Assembly: GCA_030704615.1 (NCBI GenBank)
Contig: CM060733.1
Span: 17,734,001 to 17,798,000, forward strand
Length of the DNA stretch: 64,000 bases
Reading direction: 5' to 3'
Source: Takakia lepidozioides
Lineage: Eukaryota; Streptophyta; Takakiopsida; Takakiales; Takakiaceae
The notes under the pieces: model-generated
What the model saw: only the letters and a program-made list of their open reading frames with translations
Databases searched by the model: none
Told to the model about the DNA's origin: nothing
In this document: positions 1 to 10,182 of the stretch, in pieces
Layout of the letters: every line of letters starts with the position of its first letter
How positions within the stretch are numbered: position 1 is the stretch's first letter
Position numbers and translations under genes: made by a program

Positions 1-600
1 CTCTTCAGTTTGCTTGAGATAGGGAACTTCTTGGGGGAGTATTTGGGATGTTTGGCGGTGTTCAACCCCCACAACTGTCCAGTAGCCCTTAAGAATAATC
101 TTGCTTGGAGGGGGGCCTCGAGTTCATCTAAGGCACATGAGAATGGGTTTCCAAAGATTGTTATAATGATGCCTGATGATGCAATCATCCCTGAATTTAT
201 TCGTCTCCCCATTGACAAAGGCAACTTCTTCTCGGTCAAATTATATGAGGACACTACCTCTACAGTCTGCTACTACTGTGGACGTATGGGGCACCTCAAA
301 GCTGTTTGCCCGAAGGCCCAAAAGAAAAGAATTGGGTCCCCATTGGGGGCAGAACAGCAACCTGCCGCCCCCCCTAAAAGGCACTTCTACGATCCGAAGG
401 GGAAGTCCCTTGTCTTCTCCCAGGACACGCACAATGCAAAGAGGGCGGCATCGAATGCAGGCGAAGGAGACCTGCCAGATTGGGTTCCTCAGGCCACTAG
501 TCATGCTCAACCACCGAATCTCAACAGGTGGTCAGCCTCGCTGTTGCGCGGCTTCTACTCACCCATCCCTTCGCTATCCGAGGCGGAAACTCCAAGATAG
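1..600 (+). pseudogene. LINE ORF1 (gag-like, zinc knuckle), 5' end outside the window
   Basis: An open frame runs from the first base to a TAG at about 600, so the start lies outside the window. The visible 199 codons contain a CCHC zinc knuckle, CYYCGRMGHLKAVC (C-x2-C-x4-H-x4-C), at roughly 265-310, followed by a Lys- and Pro-rich tail. That layout is typical of the nucleic-acid-binding ORF1 protein of plant L1-type LINEs, which coats the element RNA. A LINE ORF2 lies about 6 kb downstream on the same strand, but the foldbacks, kinase pseudogene and tandem repeats between them make a single element unlikely. A gag fragment from another retroelement is the main alternative. Whether it is still coding cannot be judged from the part seen. 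Confidence 0.6.
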
Positions 601-1324
601 AAGAGTTGGAAATCTCAGCCCGCTCAGAACAATCAGTCATGACCTACAACTAGTGTATCATGGGGGTGTTTCCTATTTGTTTTCCTTCCTGCATTCATGT
701 TAGCTAGTTACCTTACTGCTGGTAATTAAGTATCAGTTTTCTCCATCAACTCATCCATTCATTCCACAGCTTCACTCAGATCCCTCTACACAGTGTGAGT
801 ATGAAGTGTGTATCAGATTAATATCTATCAAGTATCAGGCTAAAGTCCTGGAGTCTCTAATCTGCTCTACAGTATAATTCTACTGCTTGCTATCATTAAG
901 CATCAACAGATCCTCCTCCTACTCCGTGCTCTCCATCTTTCTGCTCAGAGATACACTCTCTCCTCCTTTCCCCCAGTGATGTCCGAAGTCTCCCCCAAGA
1001 AGTGCCCCCCTCTCGTCTCCGCTGCCCGCTTTATCCCTTCCCCCTGTTCTAACCGTTGTCCTTCACAAACCGGTCCTCCGTGAATTACATGTTCCCCGGC
1101 AGATGTTGTTCCCCACAGTCGTTCCCTGTCATGATAACCGTTCCCTACGACTGTGTCAGACTGTGACGGCTGTTTCGGGCTGTGACGGGCTGTGTATGGC
1201 TGTGACGGGCTGTCTTAAAAAATTCAAACAAATTTCGCCTGGTCCCTGCGTATTTCATAATCATTTCGATCTTTCTACGAACATACCCACAAAGTTCTCA
1301 AAGCACAAAATAATTTCGATTGAT
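601..1324. other. No gene recognised; pyrimidine-rich, short direct repeats near the end
   Basis: The stretch is CT-rich and has no convincing open frame. At about 1165-1215 a short motif, GGCTGTGACGG, recurs in a loose head-to-tail array. It may be LINE 3' flank or untranslated sequence. Confidence 0.5.
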
Positions 1325-2500
1325 CTCATATTATAATAGGACGTATCAGAGGGTACATTGAACACACTGGCCAAGTTTCAAAGCGAACGAAAATCATTTG
1401 GATGTGCAACCATCCGTTGGCCCATTGAACGAATTTCGATTGAACTCATATTACTCTGGGGCCTCTTACATGGCACATTGAATATATTTCGCGTGCTCAT
1501 GATTTTTTTTTTCATTGCGTTTTTGAATGGGGCGTGTAATGTACCTATATGCAACGTGCATGTCAAATTTGGGAGCGATCAAAATTCATTTGGACCCAAA
1601 ACGACAGTTTCTTCCCTATTTTGCACTTCAAACTTGATTTGTGTTCTACTTCATGCACTTTTTTTAGAGAGTTCTGCAATAGTGAGCGAAGAGAACACTT
1701 TTTTTTGGGGGCATTTTTGATTGGTCCAAATTTCGGCAGGGGAGTAGCCGTGGGATGCTGGAAGCCGCAGAACAAAATTGAGCCAAAAACAAAATAAATA
1801 CGTGCCAGAAACCCCCACTGAAAGGCAGTGCAAACCTATTTATTGGCTTAAAATAAATTTAAATTCAATTAAATTGTGGAATGGCTTGAGGGGGGAGTGC
1901 GTCGATGGGGAGGCAAATGATTTATTCGTCTATTGTATCTTCACACATGTTCAAGCACATGCGGGCAAAAGAGGGGCTTCAACCACATCCGTTCAATGGG
2001 TGCAATAGCCGTGCACGCATTGCAGGATTTCTTTTTCGCATTGAACAAAAACCAGATGACAAATGAACGTCTCATTGGACAATCGAATGATTTTCGATTG
2101 ATCTCGTATTACACTGGGACGTATCAGATGGTACATTGAACACACTGGCCAAGTTCAAAGCGAACGAAAATCATTTGGATGGGCAACCATCCGTTGACCC
2201 ATTGAACAAATTTCGATTGATCTCATATTACTCTGGGGCCTTTTACATGGCACATTGAACATAGTGGCCAAGTCTCAAAACGAACCAAAATCATTTCGAT
2301 GGCCAACCATCCGTTGAGCCATCGAATGAATTTCGATTGATCTTATATTAGTCCAGGACCTGATACATGGTATGTTGAACATCGTGGGAAAGTTTGAAAG
2401 CAAATGAAAATCATTTGGATGGGCAACCATTCAATCGCCCATTGAATGAATGGGGTTTCGTCTTCGATTATACTGGGACCTGTTACATGGTATGCCATTT
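1325..2500. repeat. Degenerate ~120-bp tandem repeat, two clusters
   Basis: A unit containing CACACTGGCCAAG, CGAAAATCATTTGGATG and CAACCATCCGTTG recurs with a 119-120 bp step. Unit starts (ATTA-CTGGG type) fall near 2108, 2227, 2347 and 2467, and two more copies begin near 1329 and 1449. Units differ by many substitutions, so the array is old. About 550 bp of diverged sequence separates the clusters. No protein coding is supported. It may be a satellite remnant or the repeat core of a larger element. Confidence 0.8.
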
Positions 2501-2800
2501 GAAGCTCTTTTTGTAGTGTCTCCTGCCTCGTAATGCGGTGCTTTTGATGTTCACTTTATCCAGTATGTTAATATTCTCCACCTGGAACAGATCCACATAT
2601 GTGTGCATAAATCCTTAAAAAACCAAATGACCATCTCAACTTTTATAAGCCTCATGGTCATTTGTTTTTGTAAGTTATATACGCATGTGTGGATATGTTC
2701 CAGATGGAAGATATTAACATTGGAAAAATAAGAGTTGGAGAAGCACCTCATTACGAAGCAAGAGACATTACAGAAGACCTCAATATTGAACATCTGGATG
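2490..2800. repeat. Long imperfect inverted repeat (foldback 1)
   Basis: The left arm (about 2490-2640) matches the reverse complement of 2650-2800. For example GCCTCGTAATGCGGTGCTT on the left pairs with the complement of AAGCACCTCATTACGAAGC on the right, and CACCTGGAACAGATCCACA pairs with TGTGGATATGTTCCAGATG. The loop is only about 10-20 bp. The right arm reads as coding-like sequence on the plus strand, so this looks like an inverted duplication of a gene fragment, not a simple MITE. Confidence 0.8.
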
Positions 2801-3063
2801 AAGAATTTTGCCCATCGTCGCTTCAAAGTTCTAGCGCTTCTGAAATGATCACATGTTTTTGGTGGAAGCAGATATCGTTGGCCACATTGATCTCGTACCC
2901 ATCGAAGACTCCCGTAGGCCACATGGAACGGTTCATGTGATATATTTTCACAAATGCGATGTGATACATTTATGAAATGATATCACATCAACCGTTTAAT
3001 GTGACCAATGCACGTCTTCTGCACCATGGCGGAAATGTTCGCCACTTGAAAGCATAAACACAA

Positions 3064-3447
3064 ATAATCCGTGCAAACAAATGTCAAGAATCATATGTAC
3101 TGCAAGGTGTTTCATATTGCCGATGTTCATGTAGCAGAATTATTTAGGAATCGTTTTGCTACTCCCATGCCAACAACATCAGGTCCACTGCGACTGCCAT
3201 ATTCCGAATTCCGTATTAGCCACCACGGACATGAAACCAGGAACTTCGCACAAAATCTCCAATTTATTCAATTTATAGTGGGCCATGGCTGTAGCCTGCA
3301 AGCTGGCCGGGGTGGCTGATACGTCCGTTTGAACATGACAGTCTCAGAGGACGTTGGCATGGGAATAGCAAAAAGAGTACTACAGAATTCAGCTAGAGGA
3401 ACAACAATAGCATGAAACACCTTACCGTAAATATGATTGTTGACATA
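3064..3447. repeat. Long imperfect inverted repeat (foldback 2)
   Basis: The arms are about 3070-3185 and 3338-3447, with a spacer of roughly 150 bp. The plus-strand reading of the left arm and the minus-strand reading of the right arm give related peptides: both contain KVFH, then AE(L/F), then (T/I)PMPT(T/S)S. The conserved protein reading shows that a coding segment was duplicated in inverted orientation. The source protein is not recognised. Confidence 0.75.
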
Positions 3448-3534
3448 GGTTGTAACAGCTCCAATCAATAGAGAACTCGCACCATCAGTTGCGCTCCAAT
3501 AGCAGTACCGGTCCCCCGAGTAAATAAAATTCCG

Positions 3535-4062
3535 TTGTAGATAATAAATTGCATACGCTCGAACCTCACAAATGTCATTTCAACAAAACCGGCCGTGTAT
3601 TGTGGCACTGTTTGTAACTGCGAATGTTTCAATGTTTCTGACAGGGTACTGAGAAAATGATATATTGGATCCATATGAGTTAGACAACAAACGTTCTATA
3701 TCTCATTCAACTGTGCGATACTACCATGAGTGGCATGGATAAAAAAGTGATAGGTGTACATGCGACCTCCGCACGTTTAAGTAGAGACCTAGTATCAAAC
3801 ATTCGGAGGTCGCATGTGCACCTATTACTTTCCGATCCATGCCTCTCATGGTAGTGTCGCACAGTTGAATGAGATGAGACGTTTGTTGTCTAACTCCTAC
3901 GGAACTAATACATCGTTTTCTCATAATCCTATCCGAAACCTTGGAACATTACAAATATAAACAGTGAGCCAGTACACAAACCATTTATGTTGTGATGACA
4001 GGTGCCAGGGTCGAGCATATGCAATGTAGTATTTACAATGAGATTTTATTTATTACATGCAC
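3535..4062. repeat. Long imperfect inverted repeat (foldback 3), ~260-bp arms
   Basis: The arms run about 3535-3772 and 3804-4062 with a loop of about 30 bp. The innermost part is nearly perfect: GTACATGCGACCTCCG pairs with CGGAGGTCGCATGTGCAC, and GAGTTAGACAACAAACG pairs with CGTTTGTTGTCTAACTC. Similarity declines outward but continues past GCATACGCTCGA versus its complement near 4014. On the minus strand the left arm runs directly into the right arm of foldback 2, as if one coding segment (about 3790 down to 3265) were flanked on each side by partial inverted copies. Confidence 0.85.
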
Positions 4063-4137
4063 GATCAAAATTGAGTTACGTCTTCTTTAAAGAACCATTG
4101 TACTGCCAGAAATGTCATATCTACGAGACTATGGTCT

Positions 4138-5620
4138 ACTCCGTCCTATATACGTTTTTTGGCTCAGACCAATTGAATGGCTTGCCCATGAACCGAAGTA
4201 CTACATGGGCTAATGTGACTATCTCATTCTTGTTGTTGTCGTACAACCTTTGTAGCATTGAATGCCAACAACCTCCCGTAAATTGGTCCTGGAACATACT
4301 TTGATCATAATGAACGCCGTCATTTATTCGTACCGCTATCTTCCCAACGGCGAAGGCCTCCGACGTCATGTCCTGGGGGGGGGGGGGGGGGGGGGGGGGG
4401 GCGTGACATTCGCATTGAAAACCGATGCAATATCTTTTTTCACCCACCATCTTTTCGCGAATTCCCGGTCCAGCTTGTCTTGGTTTTCAAACTGGTACGG
4501 CGAGGCTTTGCGTATGCCCAATGAGATGGCTAAGCCCCAATCACACACCCCAATCTTGATCTCCTCGGTATCATATGGAAAATGCAACAAGATGTTGTCG
4601 GGGGACAAGTCGTTGTGCATGACACCGTTTTTGTGGACAACATCCATGATGCACACAAGTGGCCATGCAAGTTTACTGCGCATTTTCCGGAAACGAAGCA
4701 AGCGATCGCATTCCTGGAACTCTGTTTCTGTTCCCCTTTGTTCCAAAATCACCCTGTTGTCCGAATTGTTGCCTCATTTTCTGTCAAGGTTCATCATGTC
4801 GCGTATTGTCCCCCCATTCCACCTGCGAGTGTAACCCTCTACCTCACGTGCATTCACAGCAAAATACGAGATAACACCCGGATGCTGGAACTTCACTGCC
4901 AAACACTTGTCGTTATGTTGTCTTAACGTCTTTTCTGGATTTTTGGACTTGGGTTTTTTTCCCGCTAGCTCCTAACGCTCCGGTATTCTAGAATCACCAA
5001 CAATCCTACAGTGACGGACCTTAGCATACCCTTATTCTTTGTAATGGCCAATCTCTACCACCTTCGCAGTAGAGTTCAGGTAATAAAGACCAGTTGTGCC
5101 TCCCCCGCCCGATGACCCTGCCTTCCAAGGGACAACCCTAGTCCGGCGATGTGAATTCTGACTTGCCGAACAAGCCCAATACTCAACACGCCGCATTACC
5201 TCAGCTTCGGCGGAGGGCACTCGACCCTCGGTTGTTCTACCCTTCCATGTCTTCATTAGCTACCTCAAATTCCACGTGACGTCTTTTGCCATGCTTTGGA
5301 TCCTCCGATTGAACTTCGGCTTGTCCCTGTCCGCCGTCCATTTAGCCCCCGCCAAAGCGTTTGTCATTTTCCTCTCCATATTTTGCTGAAAAATCTGAAA
5401 CCCCTCCCATCCATGCCTAATATAAGCACTCTCCAACCTCATCATGTCCCTACCCTTGAAATAATCTGCTACCACTTCTTTCACCTTATCCAAGGCATCC
5501 GATCACGTGTAGTTTGGCTTGTTGACCTGGCTATCCCGCTCGTGGGCACGTTTTCTCTTCCTCCACCCCCCAGACGATCCCGCCCCAGAACTGGAATTCA
5601 CAACCCTCGACATTATATAA
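4138..5620 (-). pseudogene. Protein-kinase-like gene, broken by stops and a G27 run
   Basis: One minus-strand frame gives, in order, an N-terminal region from an ATG near 5620, a lobe with CLAVKFQHPG and WNGGTIRDMM, the catalytic loop HNDLSPDN (HxD..N type), and CDWGLA in the DFG position. After a run of 27 G on the plus strand (4375-4401; Pro codons on the minus strand), the C-lobe (TSEAFAVGKIA) continues in a different frame and ends near 4138. At least three in-frame stops interrupt the frame: between NYT and SDALDK, after NLR, and after MNLDRK. The catalytic Asp and Asn are present; CDWG replaces DFG. The gene is therefore an inactivated member of a plant kinase-like family. The family name is not certain, and an intron could hide some of the breaks. 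Confidence 0.7.
4375..4401. repeat. Homopolymer G27
   Basis: Twenty-seven consecutive G lie inside the kinase-like reading frame. On the minus strand they read as a Pro run, and the flanking frames do not match across it. Confidence 0.9.
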
Positions 5621-6237
5621 ACCTTTGCACACTACAGGGTCCAAAACCTCAGAAAAATGGCAATGAACGCATGTGGATGGTATCTTCGTAGTTTTCTGCA
5701 AAAAAACAAGCCGCCGGAGATCCGGAAACAGCAAAATGGTGATACGATGATTGTACCGTGAACAAGTGTGTGGGACTGCCCAATAGAAACTGACAAAACC
5801 TCCCCCCCCAAATAATCACATTTGCACCTCCTGTTGGCAGTGCCAAGCAACGAAGTCCGAAAGGACTACATGATGCCAAGGAACCGCACCACAAGAGGGG
5901 CAAAAGTGATCAGAAAAGGAGGGGGGAATGGTTTATATAGGCGCCCACCAGCCCCCCCCCCTCCCAAAAAAATGGCATTATGCTTGAAAGGCGCGACAGG
6001 CCAGTGACGCCTCACCACGTGTCAGCGCGGCGCGACTGGCCAGTCGCACCTCGCCACGCGCACCCACATGGGAGAGGTCAAGGGTTCAAAACCACCTCCC
6101 CCCATCCCACTTGTTTTGTTTTTCCTGACCTGTGGCACCTCGCCACGTGGCTGGCCGAGGCGCCGCTTCAGGATTAAAAATAAAAAAACAAAACGCCGCA
6201 CGGCGGGTCCTTGGATTTCTAAGGAAAACAAAAACTT
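5621..6237. other. No gene recognised; upstream flank of the kinase pseudogene
   Basis: C- and A-rich runs (5951-5970) and GC-rich sequence with repeated CGCGACTGGCCAGTCGC-type palindromic words near 5990-6060. It probably grades into the tandem repeat that follows. No supported coding. Confidence 0.4.
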
Positions 6238-6640
6238 GCGACCGCTGCATGGCGGTCGCTATATTTATAAAAACAAGAAGAGCGACTGCCACATGGCCAA
6301 TGTAGGCGGTCGCTTATTTTAAAATGTAATAAAATACAAACGACTGCCAATATGGGCGGTCGCTTCATTTAAAAATAAATAAATTACGGGCGACCGCCAA
6401 TTTGGGTGGTCGCTTCATTTAAAAATAAATTAATTACGGGCGACCGCCAATTTCGGCGGTCGCTTCATTTAAAAATAAATAAATTACGGGCGACCGCCAA
6501 TACTGGCGGTTGCTTAATTTAACAAAATATTAAATTACAAGCGACCGCTAATATGGGCTGTCACTTTTATTAAAAATAATAAATTATATGCGACCGCCAA
6601 TATAGGGGGACTCATTTTTTAAGAAGAATTAATAAATATT
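6238..6640. repeat. 50-bp tandem repeat, each unit with a GC-rich hairpin
   Basis: About eight units start near 6238, 6282, 6341, 6391, 6441, 6491, 6542 and 6591. Each contains GCGACCGCCAA followed by a complementary GGCGGTCGC, then an AT-rich linker (CATTTAAAAATAAAT). Middle units are almost identical and end units degenerate. The stem is 8-9 bp around a 4-6 nt loop. Confidence 0.9.
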
Positions 6641-6768
6641 AATAATTGGCCACGTCTGTTTTACACCATGGCTGCCATGTCATTACAAAGGGTAGAAGTA
6701 AATCGTAAAAGTCAAATGTAAAAAAAATAAAAACATGGGTAAACGTCCGGATTCGACGTTTTGTGACG

Positions 6769-6795
6769 CACGTCGGCCGTCAGACGGCCGACGTG
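6769..6795. repeat. Perfect 13-bp palindrome with 1-nt centre
   Basis: CACGTCGGCCGTC, one A, then its exact complement GACGGCCGACGTG. More ACGT cores follow (GCCACGTCACGTC). It sits just upstream of the LINE 5' junction. Confidence 0.85.
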
Positions 6796-6839
6796 TCAGC
6801 GCCACGTCACGTCAAGAATGATAACTAGGCTTTCGGGAA

Positions 6840-9800
6840 CAACAACAGGAAAAGATGCGTATGCAAACATGGGTCAATTGGTCTGCCAAAGGCGAGAAAA
6901 TGTCTAAGTATTTCTTTCAGAAAACCAAGCTTAGAAGGGCCATGCAAACCATTCCTGAATTATATGTTGACAGTAAAGGCAACAAATCTTCCAAACCAAA
7001 GGAGCTCTGTGGGCTGGCTTTCAAGCACTTCAGCTCCCTGTTCCAAGCAGATCCGGTGGGGGTGGACATCGCCCAGTTGCTTCAAGCATACCTGCATTCT
7101 ACCCCATGTCAATACAGGGAAGGGGATGACCAACCCTTGTCCAAAGATTTCACCCCTATGGAGCTGGAGGATGCTCTGGACCAAATGAGCAAGTGTAAAA
7201 CTCCCGGTCTTGACGGTATGCCAATGGAGTTTTACAAGGCCCTCTGGCCTCGCATCGCTCAAGAATTCCGTGACATGGCAAATGAAATCCACAGGAAAGA
7301 TGCTATGCCAGGTTCCATGTCTCAAGGGGTCATTATTCTCCTTTTAAAAAAAGGGGATAGAGCAAACATTAATAATTATAGGCCCATATCGTTGCTTAAC
7401 GTGGCCTATAAAATTATTGCCAAGGCCCTGGCTCTCAGGCTCCAGCCCCTACTCCCTTCGTTGATTAGAACAGGTCAAGCCAGGTTTGTTAAAGGGAGGT
7501 ATATCTTGGATAATGTCCTTCTGGCCCAGGAGGCGGATACATATGCCAAGGCATCAAATCAAGCGCCAACACTCTGGCTGCTTGACTTTGAGAAGGCATT
7601 CGACAAAGTGGGTTGGGATTTTCTTCTGGCAGTTCTGCAAAAATGTGGGCTGCCACCCTCGTTCTGCAAGTGGGTTAACATCCTTATCCGCAACAGCTCC
7701 AACAGGGTTACTATTAATGGTCATTTGTCAAAACCCTTTGCCCTCCAGAGATCGGTGCGACAGGGATGCCCTCTCTCGCCTTTCCTCTTTCTGTTTGTGG
7801 CAGACTCTTTGGATTACATGTTGGAGGTTAACCCTGTCGTGAGGGGCCTTCAAATGCATGGCTTCGGAGCTGATGTTGCCCTTCAGATCAAAGATTCTAT
7901 GTTTGTTGATGACACCTTTCTCCTGCTTCAAGCTGAGCCAGCAGCTCTGTAAGCAGCCCAATGCACGATTGACACCTTCTGCAAGGTTTTGGGTTTCAGG
8001 GTGAATTGGTCGAACACCAAGGCTCTTCTGGTGGGTGATATTTCTAAGTCTGGTCTGGGGGTCTCCCCCGTATGGGGGGCTAACTTGGGTTTGACCTGGC
8101 TCAAGGACGGGGAGTCCACCACCCTCTTGGGCCACGTCTTCGGGATTAATCTCTCTGAAGACCAACGTTTGGGGCCCACTATAGCCAGGCTGAAGGGGCA
8201 ACTAACATTCTGGGGCTCTAGGTTCCTCTCCATTACTGGGAGGGCTCTGGTGGCTAACCAGACCCTTTTGGCCGGTATTTGGTATTTCGCCTCAACCTGG
8301 AGCCCCAGCTCTAAGCATATCCACGAAATCAAAAAGTGTATTAGGAACTTTATATGGGGGGCCCATTCGTTGGACTCTAACAAACGCCCCTAGGTTTCTT
8401 GGATTCAAATCATAATGCCCAAGAAAATGGGTGGCCTCAGTGTCTTGGATCCTGAAACCCAGATCAAAGCCCTATTGGGAAAATGGCTCCCCAGATTCCT
8501 GAGTCCAGAAAGAGGTTGGTAGAAACTTATGGTGATAGGTTCTATTTCCCTCAGTTCACCCCTGAGTTCCACTCAATGGTCTCCATCTCTAAGATGGATC
8601 ACTCAAGGTTATCGTCATAAATCCCCTGGCTCTTCCCTTTGGACCTCTATTTGGTTGGCCTGGGGGAAGTGCCGACCTTTCCTGCGAAAAAAAGAGCCTG
8701 CTTCCTTTTGTGAGGTGCTCAGGTAACACCTTTTCCTTACCAAGCCAGTCCCATCAACTGTGGAGAGGAGCCAAGCCACAAGATGGGCAGGGTGGGATGT
8801 AAGGGGACTCTCACAGGTCTCCCATCTATGGTTTAGTACCCCTGTATCTCTTTCTAGAACTCTTGGCACCCAAAGACTCTCCGCCGGCATTGCCTCATTT
8901 CTGCAATCAGTTCCAGACTCCTGGAGAGACATGCTCAGACAGGGTCCTTCTTCTCCATCTCTTTATCAGTGGGTGACCACACCTGATCATCATTTTCTGG
9001 TCATGTTCATAACGGAAGCCTCGCGTGTTAACCTGGTGGGTTTCACATTCAGAGCCCATCCGTATACGGGTGCTCTCTCGCTACACTCATCCGACTCCAT
9101 CTCAATCCCATACAACAACACCTCACCAGCCAGAATCTGCCACTGGAATTCCAAGCTCAAAGATTTTAATCCCAACACATAGGTTCTACCATGGTTATGA
9201 TCAGGAAGTTTCATTTGGTTTGGAGGCCAGGCCATCCATGATCTGCAAATCGACCCGACAGAATGGCATTGGGAATTCGGGGACAAGATTTGCTCCTTCT
9301 TCAATTACACGGCCAAGGGTGCCTACAGAGCGATGCTGAAGGCCAAGCCTCTAACCAAAAAATGGGACGACAGATGGGGCTTATTCCAATTTAGAGAGGA
9401 AAACTGGAAGTGCATTTGGGCTCTGATTTGGGAAAAATCAAAACTGTTTTCTATGATGTTACTATTGCAGCTAAGTTGGCCTGGCAAAAACTATGTGCAG
9501 AAGACAGGAAACCAGAACGAAAAGATTCCCTCTTCGCCTCCTTCAGAGCATCTTGGGGAAGAGGAAGAATCATTTGTTGCATCATTGATACGGACTCCTG
9601 TACATGGGCAGACTCCATACCTGAACTCTGGAAATACCGATGGGGCACCGTCTCAAAAACTTCAAATATTTCAAATATACTATTTATATTAACGAATTTA
9701 TTTAACGAATAATAATGAATAATAGGCCTCCCCTGATCTGGACTCGAGAGATATTAACTGGAAGCACATAAAGAGGGGATCTAAATCTAAGTTGATCTTC

Positions 9801-10182
9801 CTCAGATAGACATCTTCAGAGTTTCGCTCCTTGGCTGTTTCTGGCCTGTGCTCTTACTGTTCGTCGTTCCGTTCGGTTCCATCTAAACTAGGGCACCTCT
9901 CTCATGGACTTTTTCACTCCTATGAACTAATCCCAGATTAGCTCTCTGCGCTATGGCAAATCTTGCAACCAATAATAGATGGGTCTACCAGGGCTGCATG
10001 CGTAATTAGGTCTATTTTCTACCCTATTCACTGATCGTTGGAATCTCCAACACGGTCCCGTGTGTTAAGCCTCATGGCAATTGTAAGGGTTTAATTTTTT
10101 CCCTTTATTAATAGATTTTCAGGGCCTCTCATCCCTTTATTAAATAAATAAACAATAAAAATAAAATAAAATAAAAAACATA
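6840..10182 (+). mobile_element. LINE (L1-type non-LTR retrotransposon), 5'-truncated
   Basis: Coding begins in the linker between endonuclease and reverse transcriptase (KGEKMSKYFFQKTK), so ORF1 and the endonuclease are missing, as is usual for aborted target-primed integration. RT, a C-terminal domain and a zf-RVT-like region (Leu-Trp-Gln near 9950) follow. The 3' end is an A-rich tail (AATAAAATAAAATAAAA) at about 10,139-10,182. No clear target-site duplication was found. An AT-rich stretch at 9655-9715 looks like a small insertion. Confidence 0.85.
6855..9692 (+). pseudogene. LINE ORF2 reverse transcriptase, six internal stops
   Basis: This would be the reverse transcriptase that copies the element RNA at a nicked target. 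The first 365 codons are open and hold the RT palm motifs: LLDFEKAFDKV, RQGCPLSPFLF and FVDD (the YADD catalytic box, near 7901). The reading then continues in the same frame through stops at 7950, 8391, 8520, 8724, 9180 and 9198, with no frameshift over 2.8 kb. Downstream parts are recognisable: the region after RT (GFRVNWSNTKALLVG, LTFWGSRFLSITGRALV, MPKKMGGLSVLDP) and the segment before the zinc finger (WEFGDKICSFFNYTAKGAY). Two stops fall where related LINEs normally have Trp. The element cannot make a full protein. Confidence 0.85.

Noticed and set aside
1-10182. LINE ORF1 at the left edge and ORF2 at 6.9 kb as one element
   Set aside because: They are separated by a kinase pseudogene, foldbacks and tandem repeats, and ORF2 has its own 5' truncation.
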